The notes beneath the pieces are model-generated. The model had not been told where the DNA came from. It saw nothing but the letters and a program-made list of their open reading frames with translations, and ran no database searches. The position numbers and the translations under genes were made by a program. Below are positions 25,835 through 33,678 of a DNA stretch of 64,000 bases, piece after piece. Numbering within the stretch: the first letter of the stretch is position 1; each line of letters begins with the position of its first letter. Source of the DNA: Planomonospora parontospora (lineage in GTDB: Bacteria > Actinomycetota > Actinomycetes > Streptosporangiales > Streptosporangiaceae); the NCBI GenBank assembly GCA_014647935.1, contig BMQD01000015.1, positions 169,431 through 233,430 of the forward strand, given 5' to 3'.

Positions 25835-26911
25835 TCAGTGGGAGCGCCGGTACTCCTTGGCCGCCGCCAGAAACGCGTCATTGGCCTTCCGCTCGCCGAT
25901 CGTCACCCGTACACCGTCACCGGGGAAGATCCGGACGTTGACCTCGTGGGCGGCGCAGACTTCGGCGAAACCGGCGGACTCCTCTCCCAACCCCAGCCAG
26001 AGGAAGTTCGTCTCACTCGGCGGGACCGGCCAGCCGGCGCCGAGCAGCGCGCTCCGGACGCGATCCCGCTCCCTCACGGTCCGTTCGACCCGGGCGGTCA
26101 GTTCGTCCTGTGCGCGCAGCGACGCGGACGCCGCCACCTGCGCCAGCTGGTTGACGCAGTACGGCAGGCGGAGCATACGCACTCCGGCGGCGATCGCCGG
26201 GTCGGCCACCAGGTATCCGACCCGGAGCCCGGCGAGTCCGAAGGCCTTGCTGAAGGTCCGGACCACCACCACGTCGGGGCGCCCCCGCTGGAGGCGGAGT
26301 CCGTCGGGAGAGCCGGTGTCCCTGACGTACTCCCGGTACGCCTCGTCCAGCACCACCAGGCAACCGTCGGGCACGGCGTCGAAGAAGTCCTCGAGCTCGG
26401 CGCGCTTCACCGTCGTGCCCGTGGGGCTGTTGGGGTTGCAGACGACGATCAGGCGGGTCCGGGGCGTGATCGCGGCGGCCATCCCCGGCAGATCGTGCCG
26501 CTCGCCGCGGAGCGGTACGGCCACCGCCTTCAGCCCCGCGAGCTCCGCCAACATCGGATACGCCTCGAACGAGCGCCACGCGTAGAGCGCCTCCGCGCCC
26601 GGTTCGCCGACCATCTCGAACAGCAGCTGGAGCACGCCGACCGACCCGCAGCCCACCACCACCTGGTCGCTTCCGACCTGCAGCCATGCGGCGATGTCGT
26701 TCGCGAGTCCACCGGCTGCCGCATCGGGGTAGCGATTGACCCGTCCGACCGCTGCCGCCATCGCCTCGGCCACCGACGGCAGCGGCGCGAACGGCGACTC
26801 GTTGTTCGCGAGCGGGTGGGAGGTGTCCGTCGGAGTGCTGGTCAGGGATTCCGGCCGGCGCTCGCTCAGGTCTGCGAGAGTCGCCCGCAGGTGCGGTCGT
26901 AGCACGCTCAT
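25835..26911 (-). CDS. tsrA: TsrA-like PLP aminotransferase (2-methyl-Trp to keto acid)
   Basis: A 358-aa class I/II aminotransferase of the histidinol-phosphate aminotransferase type. Visible: PLANNESPFAPLPSV at the N-terminus, VVGCGSVGVLQLLFE, ICNPNSPTGT-like VVCNPNSPTGTTV, LDEAYREYV and the PLP Lys in TFSKAFGLAGLRVGYL. By synteny it is TsrA, which transaminates 2-methyltryptophan on the way to quinaldic acid. ATG at 26911 has GAGGAG 6 nt upstream. It is the last gene of the seven-gene minus-strand operon, 75 bp after tsrB. Confidence 0.92.
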   Translation of the reverse strand: MSVLRPHLRATLADLSERRPESLTSTPTDTSHPLANNESPFAPLPSVAEAMAAAVGRVNRYPDAAAGGLANDIAAWLQVGSDQVVVGCGSVGVLQLLFEMVGEPGAEALYAWRSFEAYPMLAELAGLKAVAVPLRGERHDLPGMAAAITPRTRLIVVCNPNSPTGTTVKRAELEDFFDAVPDGCLVVLDEAYREYVRDTGSPDGLRLQRGRPDVVVVRTFSKAFGLAGLRVGYLVADPAIAAGVRMLRLPYCVNQLAQVAASASLRAQDELTARVERTVRERDRVRSALLGAGWPVPPSETNFLWLGLGEESAGFAEVCAAHEVNVRIFPGDGVRVTIGERKANDAFLAAAKEYRRSH

Positions 26912-26986
26912 TGTCGCTCCTCAGTGGACGAAGGTGCACACGATGGGCCCGCCCTCCGGGACGGGCACCGAAACGGCGGAGCGGTC

Positions 26987-27817
26987 TCAACGCCCGGAGT
27001 CGCCGATCAGGGTGAGGGCGCTCTCGATGAACGCGGTGGTGTCCGCGATCGCGTGTTCCTTCTCCACATCGTGGAAGATGCCGTGCGGCACACCCGGGTA
27101 GATGCGCTCGGTGAGATAGGCCCCGCGTATCCTCTCGATCCCCGCTCTGCTCTCCTCGAGCCGGGCCAGCATGTCGGCGTCGCCGTGCAGCCACAGGACG
27201 GGCAGGAAGAGCAGGCTTCCTCCCCTGTCGATCCGCTCCAGCGACGCGGCGATCGCCTCCAGCGTCCTCCGCACGAAGGCGCCGTGCCAGATCAGCGGAT
27301 CTTCGTTGTAACGCCGTGCCTCCTGGGGATCCCTCGACATCACCGCTCCCACGTCCAGCGGCATCTCGGGGATCTCTTCAAAGGCCAGCAGCGATGTCGC
27401 CGTGCTCCAGGCGCCGAGTACCGGAGCGACCAGGACGAGTGCCGAGAGGTCGTCGGCGTGACGCTGCGCGTAGCGGGTCGCGACCGTCCCGCCGACGGAA
27501 TGGCCGATCATGACCACCGGGCGGCCGGGATGGTCGGCGCGTGCCTGTCCCACCACCGTGCGGAGGTCGGCGACGACCTCCTCGTAATCCTCCACGAGTG
27601 CGGGTCTGCCGCCCGACAGACCGCTGCCCATGTGATCCGGCGCGTAGACGGCGGCGCCGTGCCTGACCAGAGCGTTCGCCACATGGCCGTACCGCCCGGC
27701 GTGGTCGGCGTATCCGTGGACGAAGACGGCGACGTACGCCGGGGACGGATGCGGCCACACATGCAGGTGGATCGGCTGGCGGACGCCGTCGAACCGTCGG
27801 CCTGTCTCCTGGGCCAT
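26987..27817 (-). CDS. tsrB: TsrB-like alpha/beta hydrolase (methyl esterase)
   Basis: A 276-aa monoacylglycerol-lipase-like hydrolase: VFVHGYADHAGRYGHVA, YAPDHMGSGLSGG, the nucleophile elbow VVMIGHSVGGTVA, WLHGDADMLA (acid) and VPHGIFHDVEKE (His). In thiostrepton maturation TsrB removes the C-terminal methyl ester before TsrC amidates the acid (established for that pathway). ATG at 27817 was chosen with GGAG 8 nt upstream; GTG at 27826 in the same frame is possible. Lies between tsrC and tsrA in the minus-strand operon. Confidence 0.9.
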   Translation of the reverse strand: MAQETGRRFDGVRQPIHLHVWPHPSPAYVAVFVHGYADHAGRYGHVANALVRHGAAVYAPDHMGSGLSGGRPALVEDYEEVVADLRTVVGQARADHPGRPVVMIGHSVGGTVATRYAQRHADDLSALVLVAPVLGAWSTATSLLAFEEIPEMPLDVGAVMSRDPQEARRYNEDPLIWHGAFVRRTLEAIAASLERIDRGGSLLFLPVLWLHGDADMLARLEESRAGIERIRGAYLTERIYPGVPHGIFHDVEKEHAIADTTAFIESALTLIGDSGR

Positions 27818-27893
27818 GTTCCTCACTCCGATTTCGTGTGCTGCTCGTGCGGATCCCGGTAGTCCTGCGCCATGTGACGTCTTCGGCGCGGCC

Positions 27894-29738
27894 TCACTCC
27901 CCGAGCTCCACCCGGTAGTCCCGCATCCAGTCGTTGATCCTGATCAGCGATTCGAATCCGACCCGCAGGAAGCGCAATCCCTCCGGTGACGCCTGCCGTA
28001 CCGCGGCGAACGCCTGCTGCGCGCTCTTCGTGTCCATGAGCGCGCGCACAGGGGCTCCGCGGTCCTCCATGATCTCGCTCAGCCGGCCTTTGAGCATCCG
28101 GTCGTAGTCCGGGTCGGTGATCATCGGGTAGGGCGCCTTCCTCCTGGCCAGGATGAACTCCGGGAGATCAGCGGCCATTGCCGCGCGCAGGAGGCTCTTC
28201 TCCCGTCCGTCGAAGGCCTTCATCGGCCACGGGACGTTGAAGAGGTACTCCACCAGGGAGTGGTCGCAGAACGGTACCCGTACCTCCAGTCCGACGGCCA
28301 TGCTCATGCGGTCCTTGCGTTCCAGGAGCATGGGCAGGAAACGGGTGAGGAAGAGATGGCCGACCCTGCGCATGCGCCGTTCCGGCTCCGGTTCCCCGGG
28401 GAGGGAGGGGACGGCGGCCACCGCTTCCGCGTAACAGGCCGCCCGGTACTCGTCCAGTGCGAGGCGCTCGGGCAGGGACGGGTCGAGGAACGAGGGTCCC
28501 TGCGGCACGCTGACACCGCCTGTGTACATCCAGGGAAACGTCTGCGCGCGGGTGGTCGCCTCGTCGTGGAACCACGGGTACCCGCCGAAGAGCTCGTCGG
28601 CGCCCTCACCGGAGAGCGCGACGGTGGAGCGCTGCCGGACCGCTTTGAACAGCAGGTACAGGGACGTGTCCATATCGGCCAGGCCCTGCGGCAGATCACG
28701 GGCGCGGAGCACCGCGGCCCTCGTCGCGGGATCGGACAGCAGCCGCGCGTCGAGGGTGATGGTCTCGTGGGCGGCGCCGATCTGGGAGGCCAGTTTCGTC
28801 GCGTAGCCGGCGTCGTCGATCGGTCCGGGACCGGCGGCCGGGGCGGGTCCGGTGAAGCCGACCGAGAAGCAGTTGAGGGCCGGCTCCCCCCGCGCCCGCA
28901 TCGCGTCCGCGGCGAACACCGCCACGGAACTGGAGTCCAGGCCGCCCGAGAGCAGCGAGCACAGCGGAACGTCCGCGACGGTCTGGGAGGCGACCGCGGT
29001 CCGCAGCAGTCCGCGGACCCGGTCGATGGTGGCGTGCAGGTCCTCGGTGTGCGGGCGGGCTTCCAGCTCCCAGTACGCGGTCTCGCCGGTCCGCTCGCGC
29101 GAGACCCGGACGATGTGCCCGGGGCGGACCTGGAACATGCCCTTGAAGATCGCGTGCCCCGGTGTGCCCGCCCACGTCATGAGCTCCCGCAGGCCGGAGG
29201 CGTCGAGGCGGGCCCGCGCCTCGGGATGGGCCAGGATGGCCTTCGGCTCGGATCCGAAGAGCACGCCGTCCGCGGTGGGGTAGTAGTAGAGCGGCTTGAC
29301 CCCCAGCCGGTCGCGGACCAGTAACAGCTCCTCGCGGCGGGCGTCCCAGAGGGCGAAGGCGAACATGCCGCTCAGCCGCCGGGCGAAGCCGGCCCCCCAT
29401 TCCAGATAGGCGCGGAGCACCACCTCGGTGTCGCTGCGGGTCCGGAACCGGTGCCCTGCGGAGTGCAGTTCCCGTCGGAGCCGGTCGAAGTCGTACACTT
29501 CTCCGCTGTAGGAGACGGCCGCCGCGACGTGTCCGTCCTCGTCCGCGACCATCGGTTGCGCGCCGCCGGCCGGGTCGATGACGGCCAGTCTCCGGTGCCC
29601 CAGAGCGACGTGCCGGCCGTACCAGGTGCCCGCGGCGTCCGGACCGCGGCACGCCATGGTCTCCGTCATCGCCTCCACGGCCGAGCGCTGGGTTCGAGGG
29701 TCGCGTTCGAACGCGACCCAGCCTGTGATCCCGCACAT
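27894..29738 (-). CDS. tsrC: TsrC-like asparagine synthetase-type amidotransferase
   Basis: A 614-aa glutamine-hydrolysing amidotransferase of the AsnB family. It begins MCGITGWVAF, so Cys2 becomes the N-terminal nucleophile. GATase motifs RRLAVID and SYSGEVYDFDRLR follow, then the ATP-pyrophosphatase loop CSLLSGGLDSSSVAVFAA (about residue 270) and ALSGEGADELFGGYPWF. In thiostrepton this enzyme converts the C-terminal carboxylate of the thiopeptide to the terminal amide. ATG at 29738 has GGGGAAG upstream. It starts 19 nt after tsrD and is followed by the esterase gene tsrB, in line with the deesterification-amidation sequence. Confidence 0.94.
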   Translation of the reverse strand: MCGITGWVAFERDPRTQRSAVEAMTETMACRGPDAAGTWYGRHVALGHRRLAVIDPAGGAQPMVADEDGHVAAAVSYSGEVYDFDRLRRELHSAGHRFRTRSDTEVVLRAYLEWGAGFARRLSGMFAFALWDARREELLLVRDRLGVKPLYYYPTADGVLFGSEPKAILAHPEARARLDASGLRELMTWAGTPGHAIFKGMFQVRPGHIVRVSRERTGETAYWELEARPHTEDLHATIDRVRGLLRTAVASQTVADVPLCSLLSGGLDSSSVAVFAADAMRARGEPALNCFSVGFTGPAPAAGPGPIDDAGYATKLASQIGAAHETITLDARLLSDPATRAAVLRARDLPQGLADMDTSLYLLFKAVRQRSTVALSGEGADELFGGYPWFHDEATTRAQTFPWMYTGGVSVPQGPSFLDPSLPERLALDEYRAACYAEAVAAVPSLPGEPEPERRMRRVGHLFLTRFLPMLLERKDRMSMAVGLEVRVPFCDHSLVEYLFNVPWPMKAFDGREKSLLRAAMAADLPEFILARRKAPYPMITDPDYDRMLKGRLSEIMEDRGAPVRALMDTKSAQQAFAAVRQASPEGLRFLRVGFESLIRINDWMRDYRVELGE

Positions 29739-29757
29739 GTCTTCCCCAGGGTCTCGT

Positions 29758-30234
29758 CTACGCCGGAAGGGCACCGAGCTGCCGGTGCAGGCCGAGCAGG
29801 TCCATCTGGTCCCAGTGCCGGGCGAACAGGCCGTCTTCGACGAGGAAGATGTCGATGAGGCCGACGGAGAACCGCTCACCGGAAGGCGGGATGCCGAGGA
29901 TCGTGCCGACCTGCCGGCCGCTGAAGGTCATGCGTGCGACGACCTTGTCCCCCTCGACGACGAGGTCGTCGAGGGTCAGTCGCAGATCCTCCACCGACGC
30001 CGCCCAGCGCCGGACCGCCGCCCGCATGCCCTCGATGCCCCGCTCGGCCGCCGGGTTCGGGTGCCGGTAGTCCGGATGCAGGCAGTGGTCCAGGTGCTTC
30101 GGTTCTCCTTCGTTGTACGCGGCCAGGAAATGCTCCATGAGGCGCAGCGCGCTTTCTCTGTTCAATGTGGTCCCCTTGTGCCCGAGGTCGAGGTGGAGCC
30201 GGTTCCGTTCGGAGGCGGTGGAACCGGTCGTCAT
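29758..30234 (-). CDS. tsrD: TsrD-like SnoaL/NTF2-fold protein
   Basis: A 158-aa small alpha+beta protein with SnoaL-type landmarks: LRLMEHFLAAYNEGEPKHLD, HPDYRHPNPAA, GMRAAVRRWAASVEDLRL, VARMTFSGRQVGTILGIPPS and LIDIFLVEDGLFARHWDQMD. SnoaL proteins are cyclases, hydroxylases or isomerases that act without cofactors. By position it is TsrD, implied in quinaldic acid formation. A role in the indole ring expansion after TsrA and TsrE is plausible but inferred. ATG at 30234 overlaps the tsrE stop by 4 nt. Confidence 0.88.
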   Translation of the reverse strand: MTTGSTASERNRLHLDLGHKGTTLNRESALRLMEHFLAAYNEGEPKHLDHCLHPDYRHPNPAAERGIEGMRAAVRRWAASVEDLRLTLDDLVVEGDKVVARMTFSGRQVGTILGIPPSGERFSVGLIDIFLVEDGLFARHWDQMDLLGLHRQLGALPA

Positions 30235-31460
30235 CCGTCGCGGGGAGCCGGCTCGGCGAGCCTGCCCAGCCGGGGAGGGTTCGCCGGGGCGGCCTCGATC
30301 CCGAACGCGGTCGCGGCGATGAGGTCGCACGCATCGGAGTTGCCGTACGGGTGCATGGTCCCGGCCCGCACGTCCCTGTGCGCGCGCTCGTACGGGGAGC
30401 CGGGACGCAACGCCGGCGTGCCCATCACCCTGATCACGCGGTCGACCACCTCCACGGCGTTGTTGGTTCCGACGATCTTGGTCAGTACGACGCGGGACAT
30501 GCCTTGCTGGATGCTCATCGAACTCCACAGGGCGTTCCCCATCACCTCGCGTGCCGTCCGCTCGATGAGGGCGCGGGACGTCTCGACCAACGCCTCGCAC
30601 TCGCTGATCGCCACCTGCACGTAAGGGCGGTTCTCCCAGCCGCGGCTCAGGACGTCCTGCACGCACTGCTCCAGGGCCCCCACGGCGACTCCGAGGTAGA
30701 CCGCAGCGAAGGTGGGCATGGCCCAGCCCCACACGGTCTGCAGGAGCGAGCCGTCCAGCGAGCCCACGGGGAAGCTCAGCAGGACGTCGTCCTCGGCCAC
30801 CATGACGTCGCGGAGTTCGATGTTCTCGCTGCGGGTCGCCCGCAGTGCGGAGGAGTTCCAGGTGCCCTCCAGCACGCGGACGCCGGGAGCGTCGGCGGGG
30901 ACGCGGAAGACGAGGACGTGCGGGCCGTCGGGGTGTTCCCGGTACACGGCCATCGACGTCATGTGGGTCATGACCGCCGAGCCCGTCCCGAAGGTCTTGT
31001 CCCCCGTGACCAGGTAGCCTCCTTCGGTCTTGCGCGCTTTGGCACCGGTACTGCGCACCAGTGCGTGCCCCGGCTCGGCGGTGGCCCCCATCAGGATCAC
31101 CTTGCCGTCGGCGATGTCGCCGAGTGTCCGCCGGGCTCGTTCGTCGCCGGTGGTGCGCCAGTTCCTGGCGAGCTGGCCGGCCATCGACAGGTGCATGTTC
31201 ACGGTCAGCGCCGTGGAGGCGCATCCCGAGGCCAGCGCCTCCTGTGTCGCGGCCATGTCGGTGAGGTCACCGCCGAGTCCGCCGAGTTCTTCGGGAACCG
31301 TCAGCCTCAGGTACCCCGCGTCCCGCAGTTCGTCGATGTTGCGATGGGGGAACTCGGCGTTCCCGTCGTACTCCGCGGCCCGCTCGCGGAAGACCGCGGC
31401 CAGTTCGGCCGCCATGGCCACATGCCGTTCCCGGGTCGGCGAGGTGCTGAGTGGTCGCAT
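30231..31460 (-). CDS. tsrE: TsrE-like acyl-CoA-dehydrogenase-fold flavin monooxygenase
   Basis: A 409-aa flavoprotein of the acyl-CoA dehydrogenase fold: YLRLTVPEELGGLGGDLTD, ILMGATAEPGHALV, YLVTGDKTFGTGSAV, TRSENIELRDVMV, and C-terminal VVDRVIRVMGTPALR. Such proteins include two-component flavin monooxygenases of the DszC type. In thiostrepton TsrE oxygenates the 2-methylindole keto acid made by TsrA and starts indole ring expansion. ATG at 31460 is preferred (GGAG 8 nt upstream); a TTG at 31487 in frame overlaps the tsrF stop. No dedicated flavin reductase is encoded nearby. Confidence 0.91.
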   Translation of the reverse strand: MRPLSTSPTRERHVAMAAELAAVFRERAAEYDGNAEFPHRNIDELRDAGYLRLTVPEELGGLGGDLTDMAATQEALASGCASTALTVNMHLSMAGQLARNWRTTGDERARRTLGDIADGKVILMGATAEPGHALVRSTGAKARKTEGGYLVTGDKTFGTGSAVMTHMTSMAVYREHPDGPHVLVFRVPADAPGVRVLEGTWNSSALRATRSENIELRDVMVAEDDVLLSFPVGSLDGSLLQTVWGWAMPTFAAVYLGVAVGALEQCVQDVLSRGWENRPYVQVAISECEALVETSRALIERTAREVMGNALWSSMSIQQGMSRVVLTKIVGTNNAVEVVDRVIRVMGTPALRPGSPYERAHRDVRAGTMHPYGNSDACDLIAATAFGIEAAPANPPRLGRLAEPAPRDG

Positions 31461-31483
31461 ACCGGCTCTCCGTCCGTGGGGTG

Positions 31484-32326
31484 TCAAGATGCTGTGGGGG
31501 TGTCGAGGAGCTCAGCGGATACGAGCCAGGTGCGTGCGGCCCCCGGCGTCCCGCGCGGCGGTGTCCTGGGGATCATGCGTCCCGCCGACTCCGGCAGATC
31601 GCACGGTTCGAATACGGCGGCACGCCAGCCCCAGCCGGCCAGCCAGGACTCGGGGTCGTTCACCCCGGACCGCCAGGGGCGCCCTTCGTCGCGCATCTTC
31701 TGCAGCCAGTCCTGCATCCACGGGGCGTGGTAGAGGTCGGTGTTCACCTGCTCCAGGCCCAAGGCGCTGCCTGGTGCGGACAGCTCGGTGATCTGGCCGA
31801 CGACGGTGTCGGCCTGCTGCTCGCCGAGGTAGTAGAGGACGCCTTCGACCAGCCATGCCGTGGGGAGCGCGGAGGAGAATCCCGCGCGCAGGAGTTCCCT
31901 GGGCCAATCAGCGGTGAGGTCTGCGGCGACGGGGACGCGGCGGCACCGTTCGGCGGCCGGACGGTGCCGGGCGAGGAACTCCGTCTTCTGCTCGACGGCC
32001 TCGGGCAGGTCCAGTTCGTAGAGGACGGTGTCCGGACGCCACGGCAGCCGGAACGCGCGTCCGTCCATGCCCGCGGCCAGGATGACGACCTGCCGGAGGG
32101 TGCCGGAGGCCGCGGTGCGGATCAGGTAGTCGTCGAAGAACTTGGTCCGCAGCGCGAGGACGTCGAAGCGGGCGGCCGGTCTGGTCCGGAGTTCCTCGTA
32201 CAGTTCCGGTTCGGTGCGCCGGATGAACTCGACCGCGACCGGGTCCTCGAACATCCGGTCGGGTCTGAGCGACTCGCAGGCTCTCGCGCATGCGATCCAG
32301 TGTCCGGTTTCGGTCAGGCTCGACAT
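31484..32326 (-). CDS. tsrF: TsrF-like SAM methyltransferase (LCMT/PPM family)
   Basis: A 280-aa methyltransferase of the leucine carboxyl methyltransferase-like family: LRTKFFDDYLIRTAA, the SAM loop VVILAAGMDGRAFRLPW, LYELDLPEAVEQKT, WLVEGVLYYLGEQQADT. This family methylates carboxylates or hydroxyls, which suits formation of the C-terminal methyl ester later removed by TsrB. The start ATG (32326) sits inside one copy of a perfect 40-bp tandem duplication; the upstream copy has an identical start (32366) in another frame, so only the downstream copy leads into the enzyme. Confidence 0.9.
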   Translation of the reverse strand: MSSLTETGHWIACARACESLRPDRMFEDPVAVEFIRRTEPELYEELRTRPAARFDVLALRTKFFDDYLIRTAASGTLRQVVILAAGMDGRAFRLPWRPDTVLYELDLPEAVEQKTEFLARHRPAAERCRRVPVAADLTADWPRELLRAGFSSALPTAWLVEGVLYYLGEQQADTVVGQITELSAPGSALGLEQVNTDLYHAPWMQDWLQKMRDEGRPWRSGVNDPESWLAGWGWRAAVFEPCDLPESAGRMIPRTPPRGTPGAARTWLVSAELLDTPTAS

Positions 32327-32386
32327 CGCGCTCTTTCTCGTGTCCGGTTTCGGTCAGGCTCGACATCGCGCTCTTTCTCGTGTCCG
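32301..32386. repeat. perfect 40-bp tandem duplication over the tsrF start codon
   Basis: Bases 32301-32340 and 32341-32380 are identical, and the first 6 nt recur at 32381-32386. Each copy contains, on the minus strand, the same purine-rich sequence and ATG encoding MSSLTETGH. Because 40 is not a multiple of three, the upstream ATG (32366) reads a different frame, so it is a decoy start. Confidence 0.97.
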
Positions 32387-32444
32387 CTCCCGTCGGCGGA
32401 GGCGGGGCCGGGGCGCGCCCGGCCGGTCACCGTTCCGGAGACGT

Positions 32445-32990
32445 TCACGCCCTGTGCCCGGCCGCCTCCAGGGCCTTGGTCAGCCCGCGCCGGAGGGACT
32501 CGTGCAGAATCCGGGTCTGGTTGTGGCGGAGCTGGTTCCAGTAGGCGTCACCGGCCTGGTTCCTCGTACGGAGCACGACACCGATGAACGCCGTGTCGCC
32601 GGCGACGATGAAGGACATCCGATGGTCCAGGAGCTTGTCCGTGTCACCGAGGAACACCTCGTGGCCGTCCGCCTCGAACACCTCGTAGGGGCCGAGCCTG
32701 CCTCCCTGCTCGGGCAGCGGCTGCTCCCGCCCGCTGCGCATCGTGTTGGGTCTGACCCCCAAGGGGCGGAGCAGCACCCCCTGCATTCGGATCCACAGGT
32801 CGACCAGCCAGAAGGCCCGTTCCGGGGTCATGCTCGGCTGCTCCATGGCCGATCGGGCGAGCTCGCGGGCGCCGACTCCCCCGCCCGGCGGTATCGCGGC
32901 TTTCGCCGCCTCCGCGTGCGTGTACTCTCCGGCGTCGCGGAAACGCGCGAGAGCAGAGTCCCCCGGAATGGGACATGTTCTTATTTCCAT
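32445..32990 (-). CDS. tsrG: TsrG-like DUF2867-type protein, function unknown
   Basis: A 181-aa protein that resembles the DUF2867 group: AFWLVDLWIRMQGVLLRPLGV, LGPYEVFEADGHEVFLGD, DKLLDHRMSFIVAGD, AFIGVVLRTRN and a C-terminal helix ILHESLRRGLTKALEA. No catalytic motif is recognised. It is the first gene of the minus-strand operon and faces the divergent precursor gene across 442 bp. By position it corresponds to tsrG, whose role I do not know. ATG at 32990. Confidence 0.8.
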   Translation of the reverse strand: MEIRTCPIPGDSALARFRDAGEYTHAEAAKAAIPPGGGVGARELARSAMEQPSMTPERAFWLVDLWIRMQGVLLRPLGVRPNTMRSGREQPLPEQGGRLGPYEVFEADGHEVFLGDTDKLLDHRMSFIVAGDTAFIGVVLRTRNQAGDAYWNQLRHNQTRILHESLRRGLTKALEAAGHRA

Positions 32991-33056
32991 GTGGAACCCC
33001 GTTTAAATCCAATGCGCGGCCGGCGGCCACGTGCCCGATTCGGGATGCAGTCGACA

Positions 33057-33089
33057 CTGTAGGTCAACCTCTGCCAGATCTGTAGTCAA
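33057..33089. promoter_or_regulatory. direct repeat CTGTAG(G)TCAA in the tsrG-tsrH control region
   Basis: CTGTAGGTCAA (33057-33067) and CTGTAGTCAA (33080-33089) are direct repeats whose TCAA ends are 22 bp apart, two DNA turns. Read on the minus strand they start TTGACC and TTGACT, so they could be binding sites or -35-like elements for the tsrG operon. Pathway regulators of the SARP type bind direct repeats at such spacing, but no SARP gene is in the window. Confidence 0.4.
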
Positions 33090-33143
33090 TGTCCAGCTGC
33101 TGGGACAATCCCGCAGAATCTCCGATCGGCGCAAGACATGGCC

Positions 33144-33161
33144 GTGTGATCCATGTCACAC
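33144..33161. promoter_or_regulatory. CRP-like palindrome GTGTGA-N6-TCACAC
   Basis: GTGTGATCCATGTCACAC is a perfect 18-bp inverted repeat (6-bp arms, 6-nt spacer) and contains the exact TGTGA-N6-TCACA core of CRP/FNR-family sites. It lies in the divergent tsrG-tsrH region, centred about 57 bp upstream of the predicted start of the precursor transcript, an activator-like position. Confidence 0.65.
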
Positions 33162-33172
33162 TCGATTCGCTA

Positions 33173-33202
33173 TTGAAGATCTCCGGCGCGTGTGCGTATG
33201 GT
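33173..33202 (+). promoter_or_regulatory. candidate promoter of the precursor gene
   Basis: TTGAAG (33173-33178), 18 nt, TATGGT (33197-33202) fits a sigma-70-type promoter facing tsrH. It would give a 5' untranslated leader of about 220 nt before the precursor ATG at 33433. That leader has several short inverted repeats but no riboswitch that I recognise. Confidence 0.5.
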
Positions 33203-33432
33203 CGAAAAGTCCGGGTGATAGGCGCTCAGTTGATTCAAGGAACAACGGGTACCAGCCGGCTCACGGAGCAGCGGGAGTACGAATCCCATTAATCCCTGGA
33301 CCGATCAGAATTCATTTTCTGGACCCAAGTCCGCTGTCGTTCGTCACCGGACGCGGACCCGCATTCGCGCGGTCAGAACAGGTGTGGGCGCGACAGGCGC
33401 GGCCACAGTCACCGAAAGGGTGAGGTAAGGGT

Positions 33433-33612
33433 ATGAGCACTGCCACCAGCCAGAGCATCGGAGTCGAGAGCCTGACCGGCCTGGACGTCGACATGCTGGA
33501 GATCAGCGACTACATCGACGAGACCCTGCTCGACACGGCCGACCTGACCGTGACGATGGTCTCCTCGGCTTCCTGCACCACCTGCATCTGCACCTGCAGC
33601 TGCAGCTCCTGA
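33433..33612 (+). CDS. tsrH: thiopeptide precursor peptide (thiostrepton/siomycin type)
   Basis: A 59-aa RiPP precursor. The 42-residue leader is acidic (...TGLDVDMLEISDYIDETLLD...), as in thiostrepton-type leaders. The 17-residue core is VSSASCTTCICTCSCSS. Core Cys6, 9, 11, 13 and 15 supply the thiazoles and thiazoline; core Ser5 and Ser14 are expected to give the central dehydropiperidine; Ser2, Ser3, Thr and terminal Ser become dehydro residues; Ile10 is the dihydroxylated residue. Positions 1-2 are Val-Ser instead of Ile-Ala, the difference that separates siomycin A from thiostrepton A. ATG at 33433 has GAGG 7 nt upstream. Confidence 0.97.
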   Translation: MSTATSQSIGVESLTGLDVDMLEISDYIDETLLDTADLTVTMVSSASCTTCICTCSCSS

Positions 33613-33645
33613 GGTAGCAGCAGGCGCGGGGGCGAGCCTCGCCGT

Positions 33646-33678
33646 CCGGACCTGCCCGCGCTAATCGGGCAGGTCCGG
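33646..33678 (+). terminator. 13-bp perfect hairpin after the precursor gene
   Basis: CCGGACCTGCCCG and CGGGCAGGTCCGG pair around a 7-nt loop (CGCTAAT), 34 nt after the precursor stop. A smaller hairpin, GGCGA-GCC-TCGCC (33631-33643), precedes it. There is no T-run, as is common in actinomycetes. It probably terminates or attenuates transcription and stabilises the precursor mRNA, so that precursor exceeds the enzymes. Confidence 0.75.

Noticed and set aside
29758-31224. 488-aa open frame covering TsrD and part of TsrE
   Set aside because: Only the last 158 codons look like protein (SnoaL fold); the rest is a shadow of tsrE.
31908-32366. 152-aa ORF starting from the upstream copy of the duplicated tsrF start
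   Set aside because: Beyond the duplicated segment it is only the shifted frame of the methyltransferase gene; the sequence has no family features.
33030-33100. Minus-strand -35/-10 pair for tsrG using TTGACT and TACAGT
   Set aside because: The spacer would be 22 nt, too long for a sigma-70 promoter; reported only as direct repeats.
33089-33292. Small ORF in the tsrG-tsrH intergenic region (67 aa)
   Set aside because: It overlaps the palindrome and promoter elements, has poor third-position GC and no RBS.
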